A DNA stretch of 64,000 bases from PALSA-243 sp963743705 (GTDB lineage Bacteria; Acidobacteriota; Terriglobia; Bryobacterales; Bryobacteraceae). Under the pieces are notes generated by a model. It had not been told where the DNA came from, ran no database searches, and saw only the letters and a program-made list of their open reading frames with translations. The position numbers and the translations under genes were made by a program. The stretch spans positions 310,001 through 374,000 of the forward strand of contig CAVUQS010000021.1 of assembly GCA_963743705.1 (NCBI GenBank), read 5' to 3'. Below are positions 51,394-59,680 of this stretch, piece after piece. The first letter of the stretch is position 1; every line of letters starts with the position of its first letter.

Positions 51394-51786
51394 CTAGCTC
51401 GTCCAATCCGCCAGCCGCAGCCCTTTGATCCGCCGGAACTCGCGCGTATTATTGGTCACCAGCAACGCGCCACGGCTCACCGCCGTTCCGGCGATCATTA
51501 GATCAAGCGGTCCGATCGTCAAGCCGCGGCTCTCCAATTCCACGCGGATCCTCGCGGATTCTTCCGCCGCTGCATGATCGAACGGGACTTGGATCAACCC
51601 GCGCAGTAACGCCGAAACGGCCGCGTGCCGGCGCGCCGAACCAGCTTTCCGGTTGCCGTATTCGATCTCGTACGCCGCGACGCTGGGAACCGCCAGTTCA
51701 TTTCGCGGCGCCGCCTGCAGACGGCCCACTACGCTTTCGACGCCCTTCAGGTAGTGGATGATCGTGTTGGAATCGAGAAGGATCAA
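51394..51786 (-). CDS. vapC: PIN-domain toxin (VapC)
   Basis: 130 residues. PIN acidic residues: Asp in MILLDSNTIIHYLKG, Glu in VAAYEIEYGNRK, Asp in IGPLDLMIAGTAVSRG, with TNNTREFRRIKGL at the C-terminus. It should be a Mg-dependent RNase that cuts tRNA or rRNA. It follows the VapB gene with a 4 bp overlap, forming an intact type II module in the minus direction. No defect seen in the catalytic set. Confidence 0.9.
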   Translation of the reverse strand: MILLDSNTIIHYLKGVESVVGRLQAAPRNELAVPSVAAYEIEYGNRKAGSARRHAAVSALLRGLIQVPFDHAAAEESARIRVELESRGLTIGPLDLMIAGTAVSRGALLVTNNTREFRRIKGLRLADWTS

Positions 51787-52016
51787 TGCAACTGCTCGCG
51801 GCGCGAATCTTTTCCGTAGCCTTTGCGGATCTCATTCAACTCGGGAAAATCGGGGACCGCGCCTGCCGCATCCATCACGTCCTGGGGCAGGGCCTCATCC
51901 AGACGGCGCATCACTTCGGTCGCCAGCCACCGGCTCACCGATTTGCCGTCAGCCTTCGCGGCCTTTCGCGCCTTGCGCTCCACGTCGTCGGGCAGGTAAA
52001 TCGTAATCTGCGCCAT
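51783..52016 (-). CDS. vapB: VapB antitoxin (ribbon-helix-helix)
   Basis: 77 residues. The ribbon-helix-helix start AQITIYLPDDVERKARKAAK leads to KSVSRWLATEVMRRLDEAL and a flexible toxin-binding tail (VPDFPELNEIRKGYGK). The ATG lies inside the palindrome at 52013-52027. As in other type II modules it should bind that site together with VapC and repress transcription. It overlaps vapC by 4 bp. Confidence 0.9.
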   Translation of the reverse strand: MAQITIYLPDDVERKARKAAKADGKSVSRWLATEVMRRLDEALPQDVMDAAGAVPDFPELNEIRKGYGKDSRREQLH

Positions 52017-52027
52017 ATACTATATGG
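52013..52027. promoter_or_regulatory. Palindrome over vapB start codon (putative operator)
   Basis: CCATATA-C-TATATGG is a perfect 7 bp inverted repeat with a one-base centre. The vapB ATG (complement of 52014-52016) lies inside it. The design is like the site at 14101-14136 though the sequence differs, so a VapB dimer binding there would block the start region. Confidence 0.65.
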
Positions 52028-52228
52028 TATACGACATTACGTTCGTTCGCGGCCGGCTGGCTCGCCGCCGGAGGTCTGACACCCCATCGGAACCCCGGCG
52101 GCTCAAAGCTCAACCCGCAACACTACTCGGTCGTGCGTGGCCAGCCTCCCATCGAACGGGAAGAAGTTGGCGCGAGTTGAATACCTGGAGTCAAAAAGAC
52201 CAGACGTGGACTCAGAATTTTTTCGGCG

Positions 52229-53956
52229 TCAGCCTGCGTATGCCGATGCCGCTTCACGCCCGGAGTCCGGCGCGGCCAGGGGAACAGTGAGCGTAATCGT
52301 TACTCCCTCGCCGGGTTGGGTCTTGATCTCCAGAATTCCGCTCACCAGGCGCGTCCGCTCGCGGATGCTCACCAGCCCAAGTCCAGCCGCCGCGTCCGGG
52401 TCCATCCCGGCGCCGCAGTCCGAAACCGTGAGGCGAAGCGCGTCGCCATCGCGCTTCAGCAGCACTTCCGCCTCATCCACCCGGGCATGCTTGATCGAAT
52501 TCTGCAGCGCCTCCTGCGCCACCCGAAAAATGCACAGCGCGATCTCCGGAGGCGCGTCGTCGCAGTCGCCTTCGGCGCGGAACGTAATCCGGTGCGCGCT
52601 CAACGCGGCGAACTCGGCGCAGTAATTGCCCAACGCCGCGGTCAATCCGGAATACTGAAGCACGGCGGGATGTAGTTCATGCGAGAGGCGCCGCACGCCT
52701 TCCGCCAGGCTTGCCAGCGTCTGCTGAATCCGGCCGCTTTGCGCCACCGCCTCGCCTAACTCCGGCGGCAGGCGCAGCTTCAGATTGCTGGTCGCGATGC
52801 TGAGCACGGCGATCTGCTGGCTGAAATTATCGTGAAGCTCGCGGGCGATGCGCGCCCGTTCCGCCTCCTGCGCGTTGATCAGCCGCGCGGAGAGCGCCCG
52901 CACCTCGTGCTCCGAGCGGGTGCGCTCCCGCAGTTCCGAAGCCAGCGCGTGGTTCGCGGCGCGCAACTGCCCCTCCGCCATCTTGCGATCGGTGATATCG
53001 CGCGCGATTCCCAGCATCGCCGGCTCGCCGCCATACACGATCTTTCGCGTGTTCAGTTCCACCGGGACGCTGGTTCCGTCAGACCGCACGTGGCGGCTTT
53101 CGTAGAAGATCAAGCCGTCAAAGTTGGGAAAGCGGCCCTTAACCCGTTCATGGAATTCCGGCCCCACGAAATCGAGCACCTTGAGCCGGAGCAATTTTTC
53201 ACGATCGTACCCAAGCTGTTTGGTCGCGGCCTCGTTCACTTCCATCACCCGCCCGTCCCGGTTCACGATGAAGATCGCATCCGGCGCCGCCTCTACGATC
53301 GCGCGCAGGCGCTCTTCGCTTTCATGCAGCGCGCGGTCAAGCTGCGCCAGTTCGTCCGCGCGCTTTCGCATCAGCATGAGCGTGTTTTCGAGCGCGGTAA
53401 TGACTCGAATCAGCGGCGCCGTCAGCAGGGCGCCCGCCAGAAGCAGGATGCCCCACATGGCCATGGGACGCCCCGGAAAATAGGACGGCGGCGGCGCCCC
53501 CAATTCTTCGGACACCGCAAACGCGAGCGTCATCGCAAGATACAGGGCGACTCCGCACCACGCGACGCGCTCTCCCAACAGGCACGCCGCGCCCACAATC
53601 AGGGGCAGAAACAGGACCACGCCCAGGCTGCGAATCCCGCCGTTCAACGCAACCAGGAGCGTCGCCGCGATCCATGCGGTCCCCAATCCAACCCAACTGG
53701 CCGCGCGGATGCGCCCGCTCCGCAGCAGGCGAAGAGCGATCAGACAGGCCGTCAGAACGGTCGCCACGATCGCGGCGCCGGCGAGTTTCCGCGCGGCAAA
53801 GAGCGGCAGAAAGACGAGGAGGTACACCACGCACCAGGCAATCACCGTAATGCAGAGCGCGTATAGAACGTTCGCGGTTACGCGGGTCATCTCATCCGCG
53901 CCGGCCAGGAATTCCCCAGGCCGGGCCCAGATCAGCTTGCGAAGGCGAGCGTGCAC
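52229..53956 (-). CDS. PAS-containing membrane sensor histidine kinase (NarL class)
   Basis: 575 residues. About six N-terminal helices (residues 20-190), then a PAS domain (ESEERLRAIVEAAPDAIFIV to ITDRKMAEG). The HisKA_3 region reads RIARELHDNFSQQIAVLS with the phospho-accepting His, and the ATP domain has ALQNSIKHARVDEAEV (N box) and LTVSDCGAGMDPDAAAGLGL (G box). Such kinases pair with LuxR-type response regulators, but none is next to it. The signal is unknown. It is flanked by about 200 bp without genes on the toxin-antitoxin side. Confidence 0.9.
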   Translation of the reverse strand: MHARLRKLIWARPGEFLAGADEMTRVTANVLYALCITVIAWCVVYLLVFLPLFAARKLAGAAIVATVLTACLIALRLLRSGRIRAASWVGLGTAWIAATLLVALNGGIRSLGVVLFLPLIVGAACLLGERVAWCGVALYLAMTLAFAVSEELGAPPPSYFPGRPMAMWGILLLAGALLTAPLIRVITALENTLMLMRKRADELAQLDRALHESEERLRAIVEAAPDAIFIVNRDGRVMEVNEAATKQLGYDREKLLRLKVLDFVGPEFHERVKGRFPNFDGLIFYESRHVRSDGTSVPVELNTRKIVYGGEPAMLGIARDITDRKMAEGQLRAANHALASELRERTRSEHEVRALSARLINAQEAERARIARELHDNFSQQIAVLSIATSNLKLRLPPELGEAVAQSGRIQQTLASLAEGVRRLSHELHPAVLQYSGLTAALGNYCAEFAALSAHRITFRAEGDCDDAPPEIALCIFRVAQEALQNSIKHARVDEAEVLLKRDGDALRLTVSDCGAGMDPDAAAGLGLVSIRERTRLVSGILEIKTQPGEGVTITLTVPLAAPDSGREAASAYAG

Positions 53957-54022
53957 GGAACCTCCCCTCTGCGGGACCAGAGTTTCCAGTTTAGTATCGA
54001 GGCCGAGTCGCCGCGCGACCGG

Positions 54023-54886
54023 CTATTGCTTGGTCTTCGCCGGCTCCGCCGATTTCTTGTAGAACTCATCCTGCAGCCGCGGGCTGACGTTGTCGCCTTT
54101 GATCGCGCGGATCGCGCCCGCGATGCTCTCCGCCCACGCCTTCATATCGAACTCGCCTAGTTCCTGCGTGGCGGCCGTTCCGTCTCCGGCGTAATGTTCC
54201 GGAAATTTGGCGTACCACCAGATGCCCGTATAGACGCCCGCCGGCAAATCGAGCCGCTTGAGATCGGCGCCCGATTCACTCGCGGCACGATCCATGTGCA
54301 CCAGGTCCGGCCGCGAAACCATGGTGTGCGCCGTCTCCGATTCGCCGGCGTGCGAATCGGTTTGCGTCTTCAACTTCGGTCTGCCCGGCTGGTTCGCCTG
54401 CCGGTTGAAGATATAGACCACATAATCGTGCGGCGCGGCCATCTGCGTCTGCGCGAAAAACGGCAGCAGATTGTTGTTGCCGCCATGTCCATTGACGATG
54501 ACGATTTTCTTGCACCCGTTGCGCCCCATTTCGTCCGTCGTCTCCTGCAGCAGTTCCATTTGCAGCTTGGCGCTGTAGGCGAGCGTCCCAGGCTCATGCC
54601 TCGCCTCGAAAATCTGCCCAAAATAATATGCGGGGAACACGATGGCGTATTCCTGTTGCGCGCCCTTCAGCGTCGCGTAGCGGACATTGATCAGGTCCGT
54701 ACCCAGCGGCAGGTGCGGTCCGTGCTTCTCGATGATCCCGAACGGCAGGACGCAGACGCCCCGCGCGCGCTCGATGCCTTGTTGAAAGTCGCCCGCCGTC
54801 ATTTCCTCCCATTGGACGGGAAGCTGCTGCGCGGCAGAAAACTGGACGACCACAGCCGCCAGGAATAGGAACGCTTGGCGTGCCAT
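54023..54886 (-). CDS. Exported creatininase-family amidohydrolase
   Basis: 287 residues from the ATG at 54886, with a signal peptide (ARQAFLFLAAVVVQFSAAQ); the frame opens earlier but adds no signal. The family metal motifs are EKHGPHLPLGTD, NGHGGNN, and SHAGESETA, which provide His, Asp and Glu ligands of a binuclear zinc centre. Members cleave cyclic amides in creatinine or cofactor pathways; the substrate here is unknown and the export signal is unusual. Divergent from the VbhA gene, 80 bp away. Confidence 0.85.
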   Translation of the reverse strand: MARQAFLFLAAVVVQFSAAQQLPVQWEEMTAGDFQQGIERARGVCVLPFGIIEKHGPHLPLGTDLINVRYATLKGAQQEYAIVFPAYYFGQIFEARHEPGTLAYSAKLQMELLQETTDEMGRNGCKKIVIVNGHGGNNNLLPFFAQTQMAAPHDYVVYIFNRQANQPGRPKLKTQTDSHAGESETAHTMVSRPDLVHMDRAASESGADLKRLDLPAGVYTGIWWYAKFPEHYAGDGTAATQELGEFDMKAWAESIAGAIRAIKGDNVSPRLQDEFYKKSAEPAKTKQ

Positions 54887-54966
54887 GAGAGAGATTGTAC
54901 TGAAGACGCGTTCCAGTCGCGGCCAGCAGTCGAGGCCACGATACAATACTTGCAGAGGCGCTATTC

Positions 54967-55194
54967 GTGGCCGGTTTCATTCAGCCGATAACGGAGCAGG
55001 AGCGGCTAGAGCGGGAAGCGCGCGTCGCCCGCGCGATAGCTTCAGTGCGTCTGGAGGGTCTTGAACCCACCGATGAGGCCAAGGCCGTCTTCGATAGGTA
55101 CGTTGCTGGCGATCTGACCACCCAGGAGATGGTCGCGGAGATACAAGCGCTCAATGCCCGCCAGTTCGGACCCATACACGTATCCGGGGACTGA
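54967..55194 (+). CDS. VbhA-type antitoxin for Fic toxin
   Basis: 75 residues, GTG start behind AGAGG. The inhibitory motif [S/T]xxxE[G/N] is present as SVRLEG at residues 26-31, followed by ATPTDEAKAVFDRYVAGDLT-like helices. In VbhA this Glu blocks ATP binding in the Fic active site. It overlaps the Fic gene by 41 bp. A perfect -10 (TACAAT at 54942-54947) lies 20 bp upstream, although the -35 is weak. Confidence 0.8.
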   Translation: MAGFIQPITEQERLEREARVARAIASVRLEGLEPTDEAKAVFDRYVAGDLTTQEMVAEIQALNARQFGPIHVSGD

Positions 55195-55735
55195 CGTCCT
55201 TCGGAATCTCCTCGACATCCGCGATCCTTGGCAACTTGCCGCCTTCGAGGCCAATGCCACCACGGCGCGGCTGATCTCGCTTGATGCGGCCTCGGTAAAC
55301 GGCCGGTACGACATCGCGCACTTCAAGGCCATTCACCGATTCGTCTTTCAGGATGTTTATTCATGGGCGGGCGAATTCCGCAACGTCAATATCTCGAAAG
55401 GTGGCCAGCTGTTTGGCGCTGCGGCCTTTATTCAACCTGCACTGCAGGATGTGCTGCAAAATCTTGCGCGCGAGCTTCACCTCCGCGGATTAGATCGCCC
55501 GGCATTCGCAAGCCGGGCTGGCTTCTACATGGGAGAGATCAACGCTATCCATCCGTTTCGCGACGGTAATGGACGCGCTCAGCGCGAATTCATCCGGCAG
55601 TTAGCAATGCAGGCGGGCTTCGCGATCGATTGGAGCAGAATCACGCGCACGCAAATGACCGCTGCTTCGATCGAAAGCTTCAGAACTGGCGATAGTTCCC
55701 CGATGGCATCATTGGTCGACCTCTGCATCAAGTAG
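55154..55735 (+). CDS. Fic-domain AMP-transferase toxin
   Basis: 193 residues. The core motif HPFRDGNGRAQR begins at His133, matching HPFx(D/E)GNGRxxR, so the enzyme looks active. The flap and substrate region read DVYSWAGEFRNVNISKG. It resembles VbhT/Doc-family Fic toxins (DPYTYPGTDVLRNLLDIRD start), which attach AMP to targets such as topoisomerases. It overlaps its antitoxin by 41 bp. Class I, because the inhibitor helix is a separate protein. Target unknown. Confidence 0.88.
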   Translation: MPASSDPYTYPGTDVLRNLLDIRDPWQLAAFEANATTARLISLDAASVNGRYDIAHFKAIHRFVFQDVYSWAGEFRNVNISKGGQLFGAAAFIQPALQDVLQNLARELHLRGLDRPAFASRAGFYMGEINAIHPFRDGNGRAQREFIRQLAMQAGFAIDWSRITRTQMTAASIESFRTGDSSPMASLVDLCIK

Positions 55736-55801
55736 TCAATCGCTCATACCCCGCACGCCCTCACGAGCCAGTCCTTCCTCTTTCGGCCTAGGAGACCGTG
55801 C

Positions 55802-56422
55802 TCAGCGTCTTGGAACTATTGGAACACTGACCTCAATTGGGCCAGCCTCCGGGCAGCGGACACTCAATGTTTTTGGCTCATAGCCAGGCTTGCTGAAGGT
55901 AACTTCCTTCGCTCCGGCCATTGTCCCCTGCCACCGACCGTAAGAGTCGGTGCGGGACATGTCGGGTCCCAGCTGCGGAGAGATTTCGACTTGGGACAGT
56001 GGCGCGCCATTGCCCGTCGTCGTCCGAAAGTAGCAGGAGCACGCCCGTTCTCCGGTCGAGGAGGCGTAGAGGGGACGTCCATACGCGCATTTTGGAAGTC
56101 TCAGATCGAGCATGATCGGGCTTCCGAGCTTTACCTCCAGGTTCGATACCGCCATCGGAAAACACTCGTTCACCCCGACCCGGAGTGTGTGTGGGCCAAA
56201 GCTGAAGTCGCAAATTTGGAATTCGGATCCGACCGTCCGGCGCAATTCTACTTGGCCTGAGGGATTGACCAACTCCATATTCGTGAAGTTTATCGGCTTG
56301 CCGTCCCAGGAGCTGACCTTCACGCTGAGAGCGCAGAAGTCCGGAGAAGCTGCCGAGAGCGTGAAACCTCCGGCAAGGCTGCCAACCGCAACAACAAAGA
56401 TGAGACGAAGGCGGATCCGCAT
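55802..56422 (-). CDS. Secreted protein with carboxypeptidase regulatory-like domains
   Basis: 206 residues with a signal peptide (RIRLRLIFVVAVGSLAGGFTL). Two beta-sandwich stretches: DGKPINFTNMELVNPSGQVE and PLSQVEISPQLGPDMSRTDSYGRW, each like CarboxypepD_reg modules. Eight Cys are distributed, possibly forming disulfides (YASSTGERACSCYF). It should be periplasmic or surface-bound; role unknown. The gene stands alone between the Fic pair and the actin-like gene. Confidence 0.72.
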   Translation of the reverse strand: MRIRLRLIFVVAVGSLAGGFTLSAASPDFCALSVKVSSWDGKPINFTNMELVNPSGQVELRRTVGSEFQICDFSFGPHTLRVGVNECFPMAVSNLEVKLGSPIMLDLRLPKCAYGRPLYASSTGERACSCYFRTTTGNGAPLSQVEISPQLGPDMSRTDSYGRWQGTMAGAKEVTFSKPGYEPKTLSVRCPEAGPIEVSVPIVPRR

Positions 56423-56497
56423 GTCTCCATCCTAGTCCCCGCCGCAGTGTTTAGAGGCGCAGCCACCCGGCGCCCCTTGCTTCCTTCCTATTCCGCC

Positions 56498-57501
56498 CTA
56501 CATCTCCGAAAGCGCCGCCACCAGTGCGCCCTTGGCCGTCGAGGTCAACGGATCCGCCGCCGTCCGAATCTCCGACAGTTGCAACGGGAAATCGCTCCCC
56601 CGGAGCACGGTTTCGAACCGCTCCTGGAAGCCTTGCGGCGCCGCCGTCCCACCGCTCAACACCAGCGGAATCGGTCGCGACAGTTTCGGTAGGTTCCGCG
56701 CTCCTTCGAACGCCTTCTTCATTCCCGCCACCAGCGCCTGGATCATGTCATCGTAATACACCGTCAGCACTTGCTGCAGCTTGCTCTCGTAGTGGCCGTT
56801 CATGAAAAACGACTGCTCCTTCATGATCCGCACGCGGTTGGGCTTCTCGCCCGTTACCGACGCCGCGCTCGCATCGATGAAATCCCCCGCCTTCGAAATG
56901 CTGAAGCTCAGGACCGGCACCGAAAGATACGCGAAGCTCACATTGCACAGCCCACCCCCGCAACTCACGCCGATGCCCGTATAGTTCGTGCTCTCCAGCT
57001 CCGCATACACCACCGCCAGGCCTTCGTTGATGCTCTTCGTTTCGAAGCCCATCTCCGTCAGCGTCTCCCGCAACGTCGCCTCGTGGTACGTCAGATCTTC
57101 TTCCGCGCCCAGCGGCGCCGCCGGCACCGCGTAGTACAGCTTTTGGCCCTTTTCCGTCGGCCCGGTCAGCGTCCGCACAATCTCACGGATCAGCCGCACG
57201 CTCTCCGGCTCCCCGGCGTTCAGCACGCCCCGCGCCATCGTCCGCCGCACATCCTTGTTGAGAAGATCCGCGAACCGCTCGGATTCGTTCCCGTGCACCA
57301 GGATCTCGTCCCCGTCACGGCGTGCGGCACCGCTTCCTGCTTCAACACGTTCGCCGTCATTTTCGAATACGGAATGGCCACGAACGCATTCAACTGCGAA
57401 TCGTACCGGAACTCGTTCTTGTTTTGCCGGGCGGTGACAATCCGGCTCGTGCCGATGTCCAGTCCGATCGCCTCGCTTTTGGTTGCTTCAGTTTTGTTCA
57501 T
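56498..57501 (-). pseudogene. Actin-like ATPase (MreB/FtsA-like), interrupted by one-base deletion
   Basis: The N-terminal part starts at an ATG at 57501 (NKTEATKSEAIGLDIGTSRIVTA, phosphate-1 motif). The frame breaks in a run of four C at 57310-57313. In the shifted frame it continues as HGNESERFADLLNK..., with the phosphate-2 region GIGVSCGGGLCNVS and an adenine-side PLVLSGGTAAPQGF. With one extra base the gene would encode 334 residues, a plausible actin fold. It overlaps the amidase gene by 14 bp. Either a real pseudogene or a homopolymer error. The fold assignment is by motif, not alignment. Confidence 0.75.
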
Positions 57502-58630
57502 CGTCGATCTCCTCTGTTTTGCCGCGCTCAGACAGGCCGGCCCGCGCGCGCGCATAGTTCTGCCGCAGCCGGCCGCGGTATTGCCTCACTGACATGCCGT
57601 GTTCGGCGGCCGCTTGTTTGACCCGTTCTTCAGCCGCCGCCAGGCTCTTCCACACTTCCTCGCCGCTCGAGTTTAAGTAAGCGGGAACGTATTCGAACCC
57701 GAACGTATAGAGGCTCGGATTCGGAATCTGGTAATTGTCCGGCAGCCCGATCTCCCGGAACGGGAACCGGCTCCCCCAGTCGGTGTGCCACCCGATCTCC
57801 ATGTTCGCGGGGTTCACCGACACCTGTGCGTGCGTTACGCAATCCGCGGCCGCGATTCGGTATCTCGACCGCAGCGCTTCCGTCAGCGCCCGCGCCGCCG
57901 TGATCTGCGCCGGCGTCACCGGCTCTTCGCCTTGCATGCTCGCTTCGAATGCCACGCCCAGGAAGCTGTCGTTCAGCTCCATATAAACCCAACGGTCGTC
58001 CGCCCAGATGGAATGTCCCGCGTGGTACGCCGTATCCGATTCAGCCACGATCCGGTTCACCCGGCCGAACCGGTCGATCACGAAGTGGTACGCCCGCTTG
58101 TTCCGGACGAACAGCAACACCTCGCGTCCGATCCGTTTCAGCGCCGGCTTTTGCCCTGCTACGAACGGCGCCTGGTCGCTTTCCGTCGTATGGAACACGA
58201 TCCCCGCCGGCTGGCTCCTCCACGGACCCAATTCCACCGTCTCGCGGAAAAGCAGCCGGTATGACCGCGCTTCGTTCGCCACGGTCAGTCCGTTTTCAAT
58301 CCGCAGACCGTTGCTATAAAGGTCGTACTGCGCATTCTGCTCCACTGGCCATACGTTCGGAATCGCATCCGCCGGCGGCCGTGAAACAGCGGGCGCCGCC
58401 GCGGCCCGCAGTATTCTGCCGGCCCCACGGCGCGCGTCGGATCGCATCGCCAGCCCCAATCCAGCGGCCACGCCGAGCCCCAGCATTCGTCTCCGGGTCC
58501 AACGCGATACCGTTGGCGTCGTTCCGGTCGCCATGCGGACATACCGCAGCCGCTCGACCGGATCCGCGATCGACTCCGCCTGGCGCTCGATATCCGTCCG
58601 TTGCATCAGTTCGGATAGGCTTGTGTCCAT
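57488..58630 (-). CDS. Peptidoglycan amidase (Amidase_2/PGRP-like)
   Basis: 380 residues from the ATG at 58630. An N-terminal cytoplasmic or membrane-linked region includes TRRRMLGLGVAAGLGLAM (Tat-like Arg residues). Residues about 150-290 form the amidase domain: AGIVFHTTESD, YHFVIDRFGRVNRI, DTAYHAGHSI and LGVAFEASMQGE, with the zinc-type His plus THAQVS and GWHTDWGSRF. It cleaves N-acetylmuramoyl-L-alanine. The C-terminus (EEVWKSLAAAEERVKQAA) is helical. It overlaps the actin-like gene by 14 bp, so the two are coupled. Confidence 0.85.
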   Translation of the reverse strand: MDTSLSELMQRTDIERQAESIADPVERLRYVRMATGTTPTVSRWTRRRMLGLGVAAGLGLAMRSDARRGAGRILRAAAAPAVSRPPADAIPNVWPVEQNAQYDLYSNGLRIENGLTVANEARSYRLLFRETVELGPWRSQPAGIVFHTTESDQAPFVAGQKPALKRIGREVLLFVRNKRAYHFVIDRFGRVNRIVAESDTAYHAGHSIWADDRWVYMELNDSFLGVAFEASMQGEEPVTPAQITAARALTEALRSRYRIAAADCVTHAQVSVNPANMEIGWHTDWGSRFPFREIGLPDNYQIPNPSLYTFGFEYVPAYLNSSGEEVWKSLAAAEERVKQAAAEHGMSVRQYRGRLRQNYARARAGLSERGKTEEIDDEQN

Positions 58631-59050
58631 ATGTGAGGACTCGGAGGGGAGCTCAGAATTCCTGAAAGGCCCGCTGGAAAGAACTACGACCAGCATACCG
58701 GAAGAAGGTTAATATCCTCACGCCTCAAGCGTCAGGGAAATGCCCCTTAACCGTACGGCATCTTTGGTTATTGCCGATTCATAACAATTGGGAGTGGCGC
58801 CTATTTTCGCCGCTCATTTCAGCCGGAGATATCACGAAAGTTAGTAGTTATCGCGTCTTACTCGGAGTCTAATCGGTTAGGAGTTTGTTGAAAAAATGCG
58901 AAAAATCGCTTAGCCGCCGATGAACACAGATCAACGCCGATTGAAACTAAATGTCTTATCTGCGTTCATCGGCGTTTATCTGCGGCCCAGCATCGTTTTC
59001 CAACAAATCCTTAAAGGCCAGTTTCTGGAAGTCGGCGCCGGGACAGTCGG
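58631..59050. other. 420 bp intergenic region with MITE-like element
   Basis: No gene is seen. The first 245 bp have no recognisable feature besides the upstream region of the amidase gene. The rest holds the inverted-repeat element at 58878-59012 and the start region of the membrane protein at 59051. Confidence 0.7.
58878..59012. repeat. Inverted-repeat MITE-like element
   Basis: The left end TTAGGAGTTTGTTGAAAAA is inverted at the right end (TTTTCCAACAAATCCTTA). Inside, GCCGCCGATGAACACAGAT on the left answers ATCTGCGTTCATCGGCG on the right. The whole could fold into one long hairpin of about 135 bp. No transposase. Confidence 0.75.
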
Positions 59051-59653
59051 ATGAACCTGAAGCTCAAGTACACTCTTCCTCTTGGCCAGATGGCGCTATC
59101 ATCGGCGCTGTTCTTATCGTCTTATCTCTGGCAGACGCACTGGCCCACGCATTGCGACGCATACGGATCAGATCCGGCATTTTACCTCGCTCTATCCGTG
59201 AACTTTCCCGCGGCGGCGCTACGGGGACTTTGGTTCCGTGCCTACCTAGGGCTCAATTCGGCAACGGCCGATTATGTGTTGGACGCGGCGACGCTGGTTG
59301 CCTTAGGCGGACTGTTCGGATACGCGCTGGTATTGAACCTGGCGTCCTGGCGGTCGAGCGGAACTGTTGTCATATTCCGATCGTCGCTGCTGAGGGTCGC
59401 CACTGACCTGGTGCTATTGCTTGTCGGAATTTACATCGTCTCGTTCGCCGTAAAGGAGACGTACCAGTTGAGAATCGTGCTGCAAGGCTATACCTGCTGG
59501 ACACCGCTGCTACTTTCGCAGGTTTTTGCGATTATGTCCTGTGTGTTTCAGTTCGCCTGGTCTTTTGCCCTGATCTTGTTTTTCGGCCGCGACTTGCTCG
59601 GTGCCGCTCTCCACAAGAAAGCGTCGGTGGCCGCCGCCAGCGTCGATAGATAA
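59051..59653 (+). CDS. Four-helix membrane protein of unknown function
   Basis: 200 residues with four or five hydrophobic helices (LGQMALSSALFLSSYLW, LVALGGLFGYALVLNLA, VATDLVLLLVGIYIVSF and QVFAIMSCVFQFAWSFALIL). I find no named family. A soluble loop (THWPTHCDAYGSDPAFYLALS) lies between the first and second helix. It starts 39 bp after the MITE-like element. Its neighbour on the other side is the J-domain gene, converging with a 27 bp gap. Confidence 0.6.
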   Translation: MNLKLKYTLPLGQMALSSALFLSSYLWQTHWPTHCDAYGSDPAFYLALSVNFPAAALRGLWFRAYLGLNSATADYVLDAATLVALGGLFGYALVLNLASWRSSGTVVIFRSSLLRVATDLVLLLVGIYIVSFAVKETYQLRIVLQGYTCWTPLLLSQVFAIMSCVFQFAWSFALILFFGRDLLGAALHKKASVAAASVDR

Positions 59654-59680
59654 TTCGGATAGTCATAACGCGCTTCCGCG

